Shown here: positions 22,023 to 30,165 of the stretch, in pieces | How positions within the stretch are numbered: the first letter of the stretch is position 1 | Layout of the letters: each line of letters opens with the position of its first letter | Notes under the pieces: generated by a model | Told to the model about the DNA's origin: nothing | Databases searched by the model: none | What the model saw: the letters and a program-made list of their open reading frames with translations, nothing else | Assembly (NCBI RefSeq): GCF_001613305.1 | Contig: NZ_BDCC01000005.1 | Coordinates: 310,001 to 374,000, forward strand | Length of the DNA stretch: 64,000 nt | DNA from: Nocardia vaccinii NBRC 15922 | Lineage (GTDB): Bacteria > Actinomycetota > Actinomycetes > Mycobacteriales > Mycobacteriaceae | Reading direction: 5' to 3' | Made by a program: the position numbers and the translations under genes

Positions 22023-23822
22023 GTGGTGGGGACCATACTGCTAGGTGTGGAATCGGGCAGTGGTGACCGAGAAGGTCTCGAGGACAACGGTGATCCGGCG
22101 CGGCGGCCAACGGCTTCGGTTCGAGGTGGCGGGTCCGATTCCGGTGTGTCGGATGGGGAACGGAGTGGGCGGGCGGCCTTTCTGGACGCGCGGTCGCTGA
22201 TCGGGTGCCGGCATCGATTGCATCTGACGGCCACCCATCCGGAGGTGCTGGCGGGGGTCGCCGAGGATGTGGGAGTGCGGCAGCGGCGTGATGCGGCCGT
22301 CGCGCATCGGGAGCATGTGCGCGACACGTTGGTCGCGGCGCAGCCCGAGCGGTGGGTGGTGATCGATCCGGCGCAGCCCGCGTCGGTGCGCGCGGAGGCG
22401 ACGATTCAGGCATGCGGCCAAGGGGCGCAACGTATCTGGGGTGCGGTAATGCCCCAGGAGTTCGACACCGGGCGGCGCGGGGGTTCGGAGATTCTGCTGC
22501 GGGACGAGATGCGCGGCGGGTACATCCCCGTGATCGTGGTCAATCACAAGGTGACCGATGCGCGTCAGCCCGATCCGGCCGACCATCATCCGCTGACTTC
22601 CGATCTGTACCAATGGAATCCGCAGCCGGATCGGCATGTGCGCACTCGCCCGCAGCCGCGCGACCAGCAGCGCCTCGCACATCTGTATCGCATGTTGCAG
22701 CGGCACGGCCTGGCCAGTCCGGCCCTGGTCGGTGGGGCGATCGGCCTGGCCTTCGATCGCATTCTGATCCACGATCTGGCCGGACTGCTCGACGATTACG
22801 ACCACCGCTACGCCGACCGGATCGCGGTGATCCGCGGCGAACTGCCCACGGTGCCGTCCAAGGTGCCCGAATGCCGTCAGTGCCCGTGGTGGTCTCGTTC
22901 GGGTACTCCCGATGATCGCAGTTGTGAGCGCTGGCTGCTCGAACATCACGACGTCAGCCTGGTCGCGCCCGGCTCCCGCGCGGAACTGCTGCGCCGGCAC
23001 GATGTGGAGACCGTCGAGGATCTGGCCGGATGGACCGGGGAGGAGCCCGAGGACTGGCAGTACGAGCCGTTCGCGGAGGCCGTGGTCACCGCTCGCGCCT
23101 GGATCTCCGGCGCTCCGCTGGTCCGGCGGGTCGAGCGGTTGCAGGTGCGCCGCGCGGACGTCGAGGTGGATGTGGATCTGGAGAGTTATCAGGAGTACGG
23201 CGCCTACCTGTGGGGCACCCTGCTGGACGGGGTGTACCGGCCGTTCGTCACTTGGGATCCGGTTCCGACGACCGATGAGGCTCGCTCGTTCGCCGAATTC
23301 TGGACCTGGCTGATGGCCCGGCGTGCCGAGGCCGCCGCGACCGGGAAAACCTTTGCCGCCTATTGCTATTCGCGTAACGCCGAGGACAAATGGATGTACG
23401 AGTCGGCGCGCCGGTTCGCGGGTATACCGGGCGTGCCCACCGAACAGCAGGTGCGCGAATTCGTGGACGGCCCGGAATGGGTGGATATGTTCCAAGTGGT
23501 CTCCGAACAGTTCATCTGCCCGAACGGCAAGGGTTTGAAGAAGGTCGCACCGGTCGCCGGATTCGCCTGGCGCGATGCCGAGGCCAGCGGTGAGGCGTCG
23601 ATGAGCTGGTACCGGCTCGCGGTCGGTTACGACGACGGCGCGATCGATCTCACCCAGCGCACCAGGCTGCTGGAATACAACGAGGACGACGTGCGCGCGA
23701 CACAGGCGCTGCGCGAATGGATGGTCCCGTCGGCGCCCGGCGGCCGCAGCGCCGAGGCCGAGGTGCCGAGCATGGCGGACTTTCGCGAGCCCGATCGAGC
23801 TCGTCGTACTATCGGCACGTGA
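22023..23822 (+). CDS. TM0106 family RecB-like nuclease with RNase H-like domain
   Basis: A predicted nuclease of up to 599 residues. The N-terminal half matches TM0106-type RecB-like nucleases: FLDARSLIGCRHRLHL, the Lys of VVNHKVTD, and a cysteine set CRQCPWWSR..CERW that could bind Fe-S or zinc. The C-terminal half is a DEDD-type exonuclease fold: VDVDLESYQEYGAYLWG supplies the first acidic pair and LLEYNEDDVRATQALREWM the last Asp. The start is uncertain: GTG 22023, GTG 22026 and GTG 22047 are in frame, the last giving VESGSGD. Its stop overlaps the htpG start (GTGA). The DNA or RNA substrate is unknown. Confidence 0.85.
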   Translation: MVGTILLGVESGSGDREGLEDNGDPARRPTASVRGGGSDSGVSDGERSGRAAFLDARSLIGCRHRLHLTATHPEVLAGVAEDVGVRQRRDAAVAHREHVRDTLVAAQPERWVVIDPAQPASVRAEATIQACGQGAQRIWGAVMPQEFDTGRRGGSEILLRDEMRGGYIPVIVVNHKVTDARQPDPADHHPLTSDLYQWNPQPDRHVRTRPQPRDQQRLAHLYRMLQRHGLASPALVGGAIGLAFDRILIHDLAGLLDDYDHRYADRIAVIRGELPTVPSKVPECRQCPWWSRSGTPDDRSCERWLLEHHDVSLVAPGSRAELLRRHDVETVEDLAGWTGEEPEDWQYEPFAEAVVTARAWISGAPLVRRVERLQVRRADVEVDVDLESYQEYGAYLWGTLLDGVYRPFVTWDPVPTTDEARSFAEFWTWLMARRAEAAATGKTFAAYCYSRNAEDKWMYESARRFAGIPGVPTEQQVREFVDGPEWVDMFQVVSEQFICPNGKGLKKVAPVAGFAWRDAEASGEASMSWYRLAVGYDDGAIDLTQRTRLLEYNEDDVRATQALREWMVPSAPGGRSAEAEVPSMADFREPDRARRTIGT

Positions 23823-25792
23823 CTGAGCATGTCGAGAAACTCGAGTTTCAGGCCGAGACCCATCAGCTTCTGGAATTGATGATCCACTCGGTCTACTCGA
23901 ACAAGGACACATTCCTGCGGGAACTGATCTCCAACGCCTCCGATGCCCTGGACAAGCTGCGCCTGCTGTCCTATCAGGACAAGGATCTCGAGGTCGACAC
24001 CGCCGATCTGCACATCGAGCTGGAGGTCGACAAGGACAACCGGATCCTGACCGTCCGTGACAACGGCGTCGGCATGTCGCGCGCCGAAGTGGTGGATCTG
24101 ATCGGCACGCTGGCCAGGTCCGGTACCGCCCAGCTGCGCAAACAACTGCTCGAGGCCAAGCCCGACCAGGCGGCCGAGGAGCTGATCGGCCAGTTCGGCA
24201 TCGGTTTCTATTCGACCTTCATGGTGGCCGACAAGGTCGTTCTGACCACTCGCAAAGCCGGTGAATCCGAGGCGACCCGCTGGGAGTCGGAGGCCGGTTC
24301 GTCGACCTACACCATCGAGACCCTCGACTCCGCACCGCAGGGCACCGCGGTTTCGCTGCATCTGATGCCCGCCGACGAGGACGATCACCTCTTCGATTAC
24401 ACCCAGGAGTGGAAGCTCCGGGAGATCGTCAAGAAGTATTCGGATTTCATCGCCTGGCCGATTCGTATGCAGGTTGAGCGAACGGTGACCGAGGGTGACG
24501 GGGAGGAGAAGGAAGAGAAGACGATCCTCGAGGATCAGACCCTCAATTCGCAGAAGGCGCTGTGGACGCGCCCGCGCAGTGAGGTCTCCGACGAGGAGTA
24601 CAAGGAGTTCTACAAGCACGTCTCGCACGCCTGGGACGATCCGCTCGAGATCATCCCGTTCAAGGCCGAGGGCACGTTCGAATACCAAGCGCTGCTGTTC
24701 ATTCCGTCGCAGGCGCCCTTCGATCTGTTCATGCGCGAGCATCAGCGCGGCGTGCAGCTGTACGTGCGTCGGGTGTTCATCATGGACAACTGCGAAGAGC
24801 TGATGCCGGAGTACCTGCGCTTCGTCAAGGGTGTGGTCGACGCACAGGACCTCTCGCTCAACGTTTCCCGCGAGATCCTGCAGCAGGACAGGCAGATCCA
24901 GGCGATCCGCAAACGGCTGGTGCGCAAGGTGCTCTCGACGGTCAAGGATCTGCAGCAGGCCTCGGGGGAGGACACGGCCGAGACTTCCGCCTATCAGAAG
25001 TTCTGGGCCGAGTTCGGGCGAGTTCTCAAGGAGGGCTTGCTGTCCGACTTCGACAATCGCGAAACCCTGTTGCAGGTCTCGTCTTTCGCCTCCACGCATG
25101 CGGAGGACAAGCCCACCACGCTCGCGGACTACGTCTCGCGCATGGCCGAGGGCCAGGACAAGATCTACTACATGACCGGCGAATCGCGTCGGCAGATCGA
25201 ATCCTCGCCGCATATGGAGGCGTTCAAGGCCAAGGGCCTCGAGGTACTGGTGCTCACCGATCCGGTCGACGAGATGTGGGTCGGTCAGGTCCCCGAATTC
25301 GACGGTAAGGCGTTCCAGTCCATCGCCAAGGGTGAGGTGGATCTGGAGTCCGAGGAGGAGAAGAAGGCCTCCGAGCAGCTGCGCGAGCAGCAGGACAAGG
25401 ATTTCGGTGAGGTCTGCGACTGGTTGCGGAAGACCTTGGACGACAGCGTCAAGCAGGTCCGGCTCAGCTCGCGGCTGACCACCTCGCCCGCCTGCCTGGT
25501 CGGGGACGTCTTCGATTTCACCCCGCAGCTCGAGCGGATGTATCGCGCGTCGGGGCAGGCGCTTCCGGAATCCAAGCGGATCCTGGAGCTGAACCCGACC
25601 CATCCGCTGGTCACCGGACTGCGCGAGGCCTATGTGAAGGACAAGGAGTCCGCTGATGCCGGCGACTCCGCCGAACTCGCCGAGACCGCCGAATTGCTCT
25701 ATGGCACAGCGGTTCTCGCCGAGGGCGGGGAATTGAAGGATCCGGCGCGTTTCGCCGGAATCCTCACCGACCGGCTGACTCGCACACTGTAG
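23819..25792 (+). CDS. htpG: Molecular chaperone HtpG (bacterial Hsp90)
   Basis: ATP-dependent chaperone. The 657 residues have the GHKL ATPase domain with E35 and N39 in FLRELISNASDALDK, the DNGVGM loop (81-86) and GQFGIGFYST, a middle domain with NVSREILQQ, and a C-terminal dimerisation domain. It is close in length to the mycobacterial protein. The GTG start at 23819 overlaps the upstream nuclease stop by 4 bases, implying translational coupling, and MTEHVEKLEFQAET is the usual N-terminus. Confidence 0.97.
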   Translation: MTEHVEKLEFQAETHQLLELMIHSVYSNKDTFLRELISNASDALDKLRLLSYQDKDLEVDTADLHIELEVDKDNRILTVRDNGVGMSRAEVVDLIGTLARSGTAQLRKQLLEAKPDQAAEELIGQFGIGFYSTFMVADKVVLTTRKAGESEATRWESEAGSSTYTIETLDSAPQGTAVSLHLMPADEDDHLFDYTQEWKLREIVKKYSDFIAWPIRMQVERTVTEGDGEEKEEKTILEDQTLNSQKALWTRPRSEVSDEEYKEFYKHVSHAWDDPLEIIPFKAEGTFEYQALLFIPSQAPFDLFMREHQRGVQLYVRRVFIMDNCEELMPEYLRFVKGVVDAQDLSLNVSREILQQDRQIQAIRKRLVRKVLSTVKDLQQASGEDTAETSAYQKFWAEFGRVLKEGLLSDFDNRETLLQVSSFASTHAEDKPTTLADYVSRMAEGQDKIYYMTGESRRQIESSPHMEAFKAKGLEVLVLTDPVDEMWVGQVPEFDGKAFQSIAKGEVDLESEEEKKASEQLREQQDKDFGEVCDWLRKTLDDSVKQVRLSSRLTTSPACLVGDVFDFTPQLERMYRASGQALPESKRILELNPTHPLVTGLREAYVKDKESADAGDSAELAETAELLYGTAVLAEGGELKDPARFAGILTDRLTRTL

Positions 25793-25802
25793 ATATTCCG
25801 TA

Positions 25803-25838
25803 CGCACGGGCTCCCGTCTCGACGGCGGGGCCCGTGCG
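25803..25838 (+). terminator. Hairpin after htpG
   Basis: Arms CGCACGGGC (25803-25811) and GCCCGTGCG (25830-25838) pair perfectly. No T-tract follows, so it is only a possible terminator or processing site. Confidence 0.45.
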
Positions 25839-25845
25839 CCGAATA

Positions 25846-25861
25846 TGTGATCCAGATCACT
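25846..25861. promoter_or_regulatory. CRP/Cmr-like palindrome TGTGATCCAGATCACT
   Basis: Matches the TGTGA-N6-TCACA consensus of actinobacterial CRP at 9 of 10 defined positions. It lies in the htpG-cspA gap, 207 bases before the cspA start, so it could act on cspA. This is a motif match only. Confidence 0.4.
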
Positions 25862-26068
25862 GTCTTGGTGATCTCGGGAACTCGGCCCGCGACCAGGGGG
25901 TTGTACATATTGGTCGCAGTTTTTGTGTGCTCGTGTTTCAACATGCTCGCGCGGAACATTGTGCGGGCGTCGCTTCTCCTTGCCGGGCAAGTAGTAGTCG
26001 CCGTCTCGATGCGACCACCCGGTCATCGCGGTCCGCGGCGATCGGACAACACCTCGTCAGGAGAAATA

Positions 26069-26269
26069 ATGGTTCAGGGAACCGTGAAGTGGTTCAACGC
26101 GGAGAAGGGCTACGGCTTCATCTCCCACGACGGCGGCGCCGACGTTTTCGTGCACTACTCGGAGATCGAGGGCAACGGATACCGTGCGCTCGAGGAGGGA
26201 CAGAACGTCACCTTCGAGATCACCCAGGGCAAGAAGGGCCCGCAGGCTTCCGGCGTCCGCGCCCAGTAG
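26069..26269 (+). CDS. Cold-shock protein (CspA family)
   Basis: A 66-residue single cold-shock domain that binds single-stranded nucleic acid. RNP1 is KGYGFIS (about 13-19) and RNP2 is VFVHYSEI (about 26-33). The ATG 26069 is preceded by AGGAGA. The 276-base gap from htpG is long enough for its own promoter and a long 5' UTR, which is typical for such genes. It ends at a bidirectional terminator facing the SDR gene. Confidence 0.95.
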   Translation: MVQGTVKWFNAEKGYGFISHDGGADVFVHYSEIEGNGYRALEEGQNVTFEITQGKKGPQASGVRAQ

Positions 26270-26328
26270 TCGTCGATCCCGGACGTCCGGCCCGGGATCC
26301 GACTGCGTGTCGCGCGGTCGAACGACAT

Positions 26329-26360
26329 CAGGCCCGCACCGGATTTCCGGTGCGGGCCTG
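26329..26360. terminator. Bidirectional terminator between cspA-like and SDR genes
   Basis: A 14-bp perfect stem, CAGGCCCGCACCGG / CCGGTGCGGGCCTG, around an ATTT loop, followed on the plus strand by ACGTTTT. It sits between convergent genes. Confidence 0.85.
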
Positions 26361-26375
26361 ACGTTTTCGGCATGA

Positions 26376-27143
26376 TTACCGTGGCGCCATGCGTAGTGCG
26401 CCGTCCATGCGGAAGGTCTCGCCGTTGAGGTAGTCGTGCTCGGTGATGTACTGCGCCAGCTGCGCGTACTCGTCCGGTCGACCCAGCCGCGAGGGGAAGG
26501 GCACACCGGCCTCGAGGCCCTTGCGGTACTCCTCGGTGACACCGGCCAGCATCGGAGTGTCGATGATGCCGGGGGCGATGGTGTTCACCCGGATGCCGAA
26601 TTGTGCCAGGTCACGCGCGGCCGGGACGGTCATCCCCGCGACGCCGCCCTTGGACGCGGAGTAGGCGATCTGGCCGATCTGGCCCTCGAAGGCCGCCACC
26701 GACGCGGTGTTGATCACCACACCGCGTTGGCCGTACTCGTCGACCGGCTCGGTCTTGGAGATCGCGTCGGCGGCCACGCGCATCACGTTGAACGTACCGA
26801 GCAGGTTCACCGTGATCACCGTGCGGAACAGCTCCAGGTCGTGCGGGCCGTTCTTGGACAGGATCCGGCCCGCCCAACCGACCCCGGCGCAGTTGACCAC
26901 GATGCGCAGCGGGACGCCGGATTCGACGACCGTCGTGACCGAGGCGGTGACATCCTCGCCGCTGGTCACATCGGTGGGAAGCAGGATGACACCGGCGGGC
27001 ACGCTGTCACCTGCCCGTTCGATCGACTGCTGCAGATCGAATCCGAATACGGTCGCGCCCTGGTCGGCGAACCGCTTGGCGGTCGCGGCACCCAGGCCGG
27101 ACGCAGCGCCGGTGATGATTGCGGCAGAGCCCGAAATCTCCAC
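26376..27143 (-). CDS. SDR family NAD(P)-dependent oxidoreductase
   Basis: A 255-residue classical short-chain dehydrogenase. The Rossmann motif is TGAASGLG (residues 11-18), NCAG follows in the fourth strand, and the catalytic Ser-Tyr-Lys are Ser in NTASVAAFEG and YSASK. The overall sequence, including GVVINTASVAAFEGQIGQIA and LNGETFRMDGALRM, resembles type II 3-hydroxyacyl-CoA / 2-methyl-3-hydroxybutyryl-CoA dehydrogenases (HSD10-like), so fatty-acid or isoleucine breakdown is likely. Start is GTG 27143. It is divergent from a TetR regulator 236 bases away, which may control it. Confidence 0.9.
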   Translation of the reverse strand: MEISGSAAIITGAASGLGAATAKRFADQGATVFGFDLQQSIERAGDSVPAGVILLPTDVTSGEDVTASVTTVVESGVPLRIVVNCAGVGWAGRILSKNGPHDLELFRTVITVNLLGTFNVMRVAADAISKTEPVDEYGQRGVVINTASVAAFEGQIGQIAYSASKGGVAGMTVPAARDLAQFGIRVNTIAPGIIDTPMLAGVTEEYRKGLEAGVPFPSRLGRPDEYAQLAQYITEHDYLNGETFRMDGALRMAPR

Positions 27144-27227
27144 GGTGTTTGGTCCTCTCGTTGGTGACGGCCCTTCGCTGGCCTTTCGTCAATAGGCACA
27201 GTAACCGCCCTACCTACCGGTCTACTT

Positions 27228-27241
27228 TCGGCCTCCGCTTC
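27228..27241 (-). repeat. Start-proximal repeat copy 3 (upstream of SDR gene)
   Basis: On the minus strand this reads GAAGCGGAGGCCGA and continues AAGTAGA. It lies 84 bases before the SDR start, pointing toward it. Confidence 0.65.
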
Positions 27242-27324
27242 GTCGGTGCGGAGCTGCCCGGCGTGCCAGAACACGAACATCAATCGTCGACCGGTTCCGC
27301 TCACCCCGGATGACGCCGCCCCTT

Positions 27325-27362
27325 GGCCGCGGCCCGCCGGAGCGAAGCGAAGGCAGAAGATA
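27325..27362 (+). repeat. Start-proximal repeat copy 4 (upstream of TetR gene)
   Basis: 38 bases matching 21975-22012 with four mismatches; the core reads GAAGCGAAGGCAGA. It ends 17 bases before GTG 27380. Confidence 0.75.
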
Positions 27363-27379
27363 CTGTAGGAAAACCGCTC

Positions 27380-28054
27380 GTGAGCAACGGAGTCGCATCG
27401 ATGTCAGACCCGGCCGTGACCAGCCGACAGCTGCCCCGGGGCCGTCACGGCCTGCCGAGGGAGACGGTGATCGCCTCCCAGCGCGACCGGATTCTGAGCG
27501 CGATGGCACATGCGATGACCGAAAACGGTTATGTGGGAACGTCTGTCGCGACGATCATCAAACGGGCCGGCGTATCGCGGGAGACGTTCTACGAGCAGTT
27601 CCGTTCCAAGGAGGACTGTTTCGAGGCCGCCTACGAGCGAGCCGCCCAACTTCTGCTCGAACGGATCGTCGAGGCGACCGGAACGCTGCGGGACGTACCG
27701 GTCACCCGCGAACAGCGAATCGAGGCGATGCTCGGCGCCTATTTGAGCGGGCTGGCCGCCGATCCCGCCGACGCACGCCTGTTCCTCATCGAGGTCTACG
27801 CCGTCGGCCCCGCGGCCATCGCTCGACGGGGCGAACTACAGGAATCGTTCACCGCCATGGTCGCCGACATTCTCGACGCTCACACCGCGGAACAGTATTT
27901 CGCCTGCCAGACCCTGGTCGCAGCGGTCAGCGCGATGGTTACCGCCCGAGTCGCGGCCGATGATCTGGACGGTTTGCAGGCGTTGCACGGGCCGCTGCTC
28001 GAACTTCTGCGCCGCAGCGGAGATCTGTTCGGGTCCCCGGAGACCTCCCGCTAG
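27380..28054 (+). CDS. TetR/AcrR family transcriptional regulator
   Basis: Up to 224 residues. The N-terminal helix-turn-helix reads RILSAMAHAMTENGYVGTSV, then IIKRAGVSRETFYEQFRSKE, a clear TetR DNA-binding domain. The C-terminal helical ligand domain is not diagnostic. Two starts are possible: GTG 27380 (AGGA 9 bases upstream) and ATG 27401 (CGGAG 8 bases upstream). It is divergent from the SDR gene and convergent with the GDT1 gene, so the SDR gene is the likeliest target; no obvious operator palindrome was found between them. Confidence 0.88.
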   Translation: MSNGVASMSDPAVTSRQLPRGRHGLPRETVIASQRDRILSAMAHAMTENGYVGTSVATIIKRAGVSRETFYEQFRSKEDCFEAAYERAAQLLLERIVEATGTLRDVPVTREQRIEAMLGAYLSGLAADPADARLFLIEVYAVGPAAIARRGELQESFTAMVADILDAHTAEQYFACQTLVAAVSAMVTARVAADDLDGLQALHGPLLELLRRSGDLFGSPETSR

Positions 28055-28095
28055 AAGACAAATCCGGACAACTGATTTCAGCAGTACCTGGGTAG

Positions 28096-28228
28096 CTGAA
28101 GTCGCGGAGAGGCGGGGGAGCATCTCACCGAGTACGCCCAGAAGGCTCCTCCGTATTCGACCGTCGGCCCGAAGTGTCGGTCTCCACGCACTCGACGGCG
28201 CGCTGAAGGCGCGGAGAGGCGGAGGAGC
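28096..28228 (-). repeat. Duplicated 3' end of the GDT1-family gene
   Basis: A 26-base sequence (CTGAAGTCGCGGAGAG then GCGGGGGAGC) at 28096-28121 recurs with two mismatches at 28203-28228. The second copy is inside the 3' part of the GDT1 gene; the first lies just past its stop codon. Offset is 107 bases. Confidence 0.65.
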
Positions 28229-28895
28229 TCAGCATCCACAGCACCGCGCCCGCCAGCGCGGGGGCCAGCAGGGAGATCGCGTATTCGGTCAGCCGACCCA
28301 GGTCGGGGGCGAAGGTCGAGAGCAGGGTGGCCGCGGCGATATAGAGGAACAGCAGGCCCGAGCCGATCGCGATGGCGCGTTCGGGGACGTGCTTGCCGAG
28401 CAGAATGCCCAGCGCGATGGCACCGCCGCCCGCGGCCACCATGCCCACGACCGAGCCGATCCACACCGCGACCCAGTTGTGGTTCGAGGCCAGGGCGATG
28501 ATGGCGAACATGGTGCGGTCGCCCAGCTCGGCCAGCAGGAATGCGGACAGGACCATGAAGAACACCCGCACCGGGGAGCGTGCGCCGGAATCCTTCTCGG
28601 CGAACTCGGCGGCCTCGTCGGCGTCGGCCTGAATTGTTTCGCGCAGGGTCCACAGGCCGACGGCGAGCAGAACGACCGCGGTGATCACGGCGATGGCATT
28701 GGTCGGCAGTGCCGCACCCAGGAAATGTCCGACGCCCACGGCGATCAGGTTGACCGCGATGCTGGCCGCGGTGATTCCGGCGAGCACGACCCACCACTGA
28801 TGGCGCAACGCGAAAGTCAGGGCCATGAGCTGCGATTTGTCGCCCAGTTCGGCGAGGAACAAGATGCCGAAACTCAGCAATATCGTGGCGATCAT
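28125..28895 (-). CDS. TMEM165/GDT1 family (UPF0016) cation transporter, probable Mn exporter
   Basis: A 256-residue membrane protein with six or seven helices in two homologous halves. The family signatures are FLAELGDKSQLMA (about residues 12-24) and FLLAELGDRTMFA (about 117-129), whose acidic residues bind the cation. Bacterial members such as MneA export manganese. The leader carries a yybP-ykoY riboswitch, which senses Mn(II), so manganese export is well supported by context. The final 35 residues are hydrophilic and variable, and their DNA is partly duplicated beyond the stop. Confidence 0.92.
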   Translation of the reverse strand: MIATILLSFGILFLAELGDKSQLMALTFALRHQWWVVLAGITAASIAVNLIAVGVGHFLGAALPTNAIAVITAVVLLAVGLWTLRETIQADADEAAEFAEKDSGARSPVRVFFMVLSAFLLAELGDRTMFAIIALASNHNWVAVWIGSVVGMVAAGGGAIALGILLGKHVPERAIAIGSGLLFLYIAAATLLSTFAPDLGRLTEYAISLLAPALAGAVLWMLSSSASPRLQRAVECVETDTSGRRSNTEEPSGRTR

Positions 28896-28983
28896 TCTCT
28901 GTGCTCCCAGGTCTCCGGCCTGCCGGCCGCAGACGGGACGTCTCCGGCCGGCAACGCACCCGAAATTTCGGTTGGTTGGTTAT

Positions 28984-29102
28984 CGGCCGAAGGTCTCGCC
29001 CACCGGGCGGGCGGATTCCCTGCACCGCCGCGACGCCGGTTCACGTGGCCGGACCCGGTTGGATCAGTATGTCGACCACGCGATTGGGGGCTACTCCCCT
29101 TC
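28984..29102 (-). ncRNA. yybP-ykoY manganese riboswitch
   Basis: Reading the minus strand, the leader of the GDT1 gene starts AAGGGGAGTAGC and then has TCGCGTGGTCGACATACTGA. It closes the aptamer with GGCGAGACCTTCGGCC. The GGGGAGUAGC, CAUAC and GAGACC blocks in this order and spacing are the conserved core of the yybP-ykoY (Mn(II)) riboswitch. A strong stem (GCCGGCC at 28922-28928 with GGCCGGC at 28946-28952) lies between aptamer and start codon and could be the expression platform. High Mn is expected to turn the transporter on. Confidence 0.92.
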
Positions 29103-29242
29103 GCTGTGAGCAAGCCTATCCTAATCTGCCCTGGCTGCCAACCTCCTGTAATCGAAATCGCAATGGGCGCAATAAGTTTGGCGATCCTGTCCGAATTTTT
29201 CGGTTACCCTCACGCGGTATCCAGGGTGGCCTGACCGCTCCT

Positions 29243-29432
29243 GTGGTCACGCGCGCTGCCGCCTCCGCGCCTGACCGCTCATGCTGTGTCCGACGTCGGC
29301 ATTCCCGGGGCGCTCTGTGGTTACGCGCGCTGCCGCCTCCGCGCCTGACCGCTCATGCTGTGTCCGACGTCGGCATTCCCGGGGCGCTACGTGGTTACGC
29401 GCGCTGCCGCCTCCGCGCCTGACCGCTCATGC
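29243..29432. repeat. 74-bp tandem repeat, about 2.6 copies
   Basis: Units begin at 29243, 29317 and 29391 with GTGGTCACGCGCGCTGCC or GTGGTTACGCGCGCTGCC. Copies 1 and 2 are nearly identical; copy 3 is cut at 29432 inside the 3' end of the leftward Rv3847-like gene, whose stop is at 29427-29429. The stretch 29103-29242 before it has the riboswitch promoter and no gene. Confidence 0.9.
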
Positions 29433-29954
29433 CGCGATCAACATGGCCAGAACCGCGGTATCGGGGTCGCTGATCGGGTCCACGCCGACCCGGCTGACCA
29501 TCGAGGTCACCGTGCCGTCCGACTCGGCCTCCACCCAGGCCGCGCGATGCTGCAGCCCCAGATGCGGCACCCCGGGCAGCAGTACGCAACCCGATGCCGC
29601 CCCACTGCATTCGGGCAGGGACGGGCTGGTTTCCGAGGGGGGATGCAACATCATCAGCGCGGGCGGCACGTGCCGGGCGAATCGACCGGGCTCGAGCGCC
29701 TGCTCGCCCAGCACCGGGCCCTCGGCCAGGACCAAGCCGACCGTGCCGGGTTCGGGATCGTCGGGAAGATCCTCGCGAGCACCGAAAACGGTAGTGGTGG
29801 TGAGAATGCCCGGCAACGTCGCCACCCGTACGGCCAGCACCAGCAGTTGCGCCCACTCCTTGGTGGTATCCGGCCAGCGGCCCCCGATGAGAAATCCCCG
29901 CAGTGATCCGTGCGCCTGGAATGGCGTGACTCGAACCTGATCGTTCGTGTGCAT
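29427..29954 (-). CDS. Conserved hypothetical protein next to sodA (Rv3847-like)
   Basis: A soluble protein of 175 residues from ATG 29954 (the frame opens further upstream, but MHTNDQVRVTPFQAHGSLRG is the better N-terminus). No signal peptide. Conserved-looking blocks are GFLIGGRWPDTTKEWAQLLV, FGAREDLPDDPEPGTVGLVL and the C-terminal DPDTAVLAML. From memory, an M. tuberculosis gene of the same size (Rv3847) also adjoins sodA, so position supports the identity. No function is known to me. The stop codon lies inside the third copy of a 74-bp tandem repeat. Confidence 0.82.
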   Translation of the reverse strand: MHTNDQVRVTPFQAHGSLRGFLIGGRWPDTTKEWAQLLVLAVRVATLPGILTTTTVFGAREDLPDDPEPGTVGLVLAEGPVLGEQALEPGRFARHVPPALMMLHPPSETSPSLPECSGAASGCVLLPGVPHLGLQHRAAWVEAESDGTVTSMVSRVGVDPISDPDTAVLAMLIAA

Positions 29955-30097
29955 CGTGGCCTCCCGAATCTGTCCGGGATGGCTGCCGGAATAGCGAGCC
30001 GTCCTGAAGTTGTGAGTACCCGAGAATGGACCGAACAATGTCTGGCACACAAGTACCAGAGAGTGCTAAGGCGCAGGTAACAGCGCTGAAACATGAA

Positions 30098-30131
30098 ACG
30101 GGCCCGCGAACCGAATGGTTCGCGGGCCCGT
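30098..30131 (-). terminator. Intrinsic terminator after sodA
   Basis: A 15-bp perfect stem, ACGGGCCCGCGAACC / GGTTCGCGGGCCCGT, around a GAAT loop, followed on the minus strand by TTCATGTTT. Confidence 0.88.
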
Positions 30132-30165
30132 ACGTGAGGTGTGCGCCGGAGTTCCGGCAGCCCGA

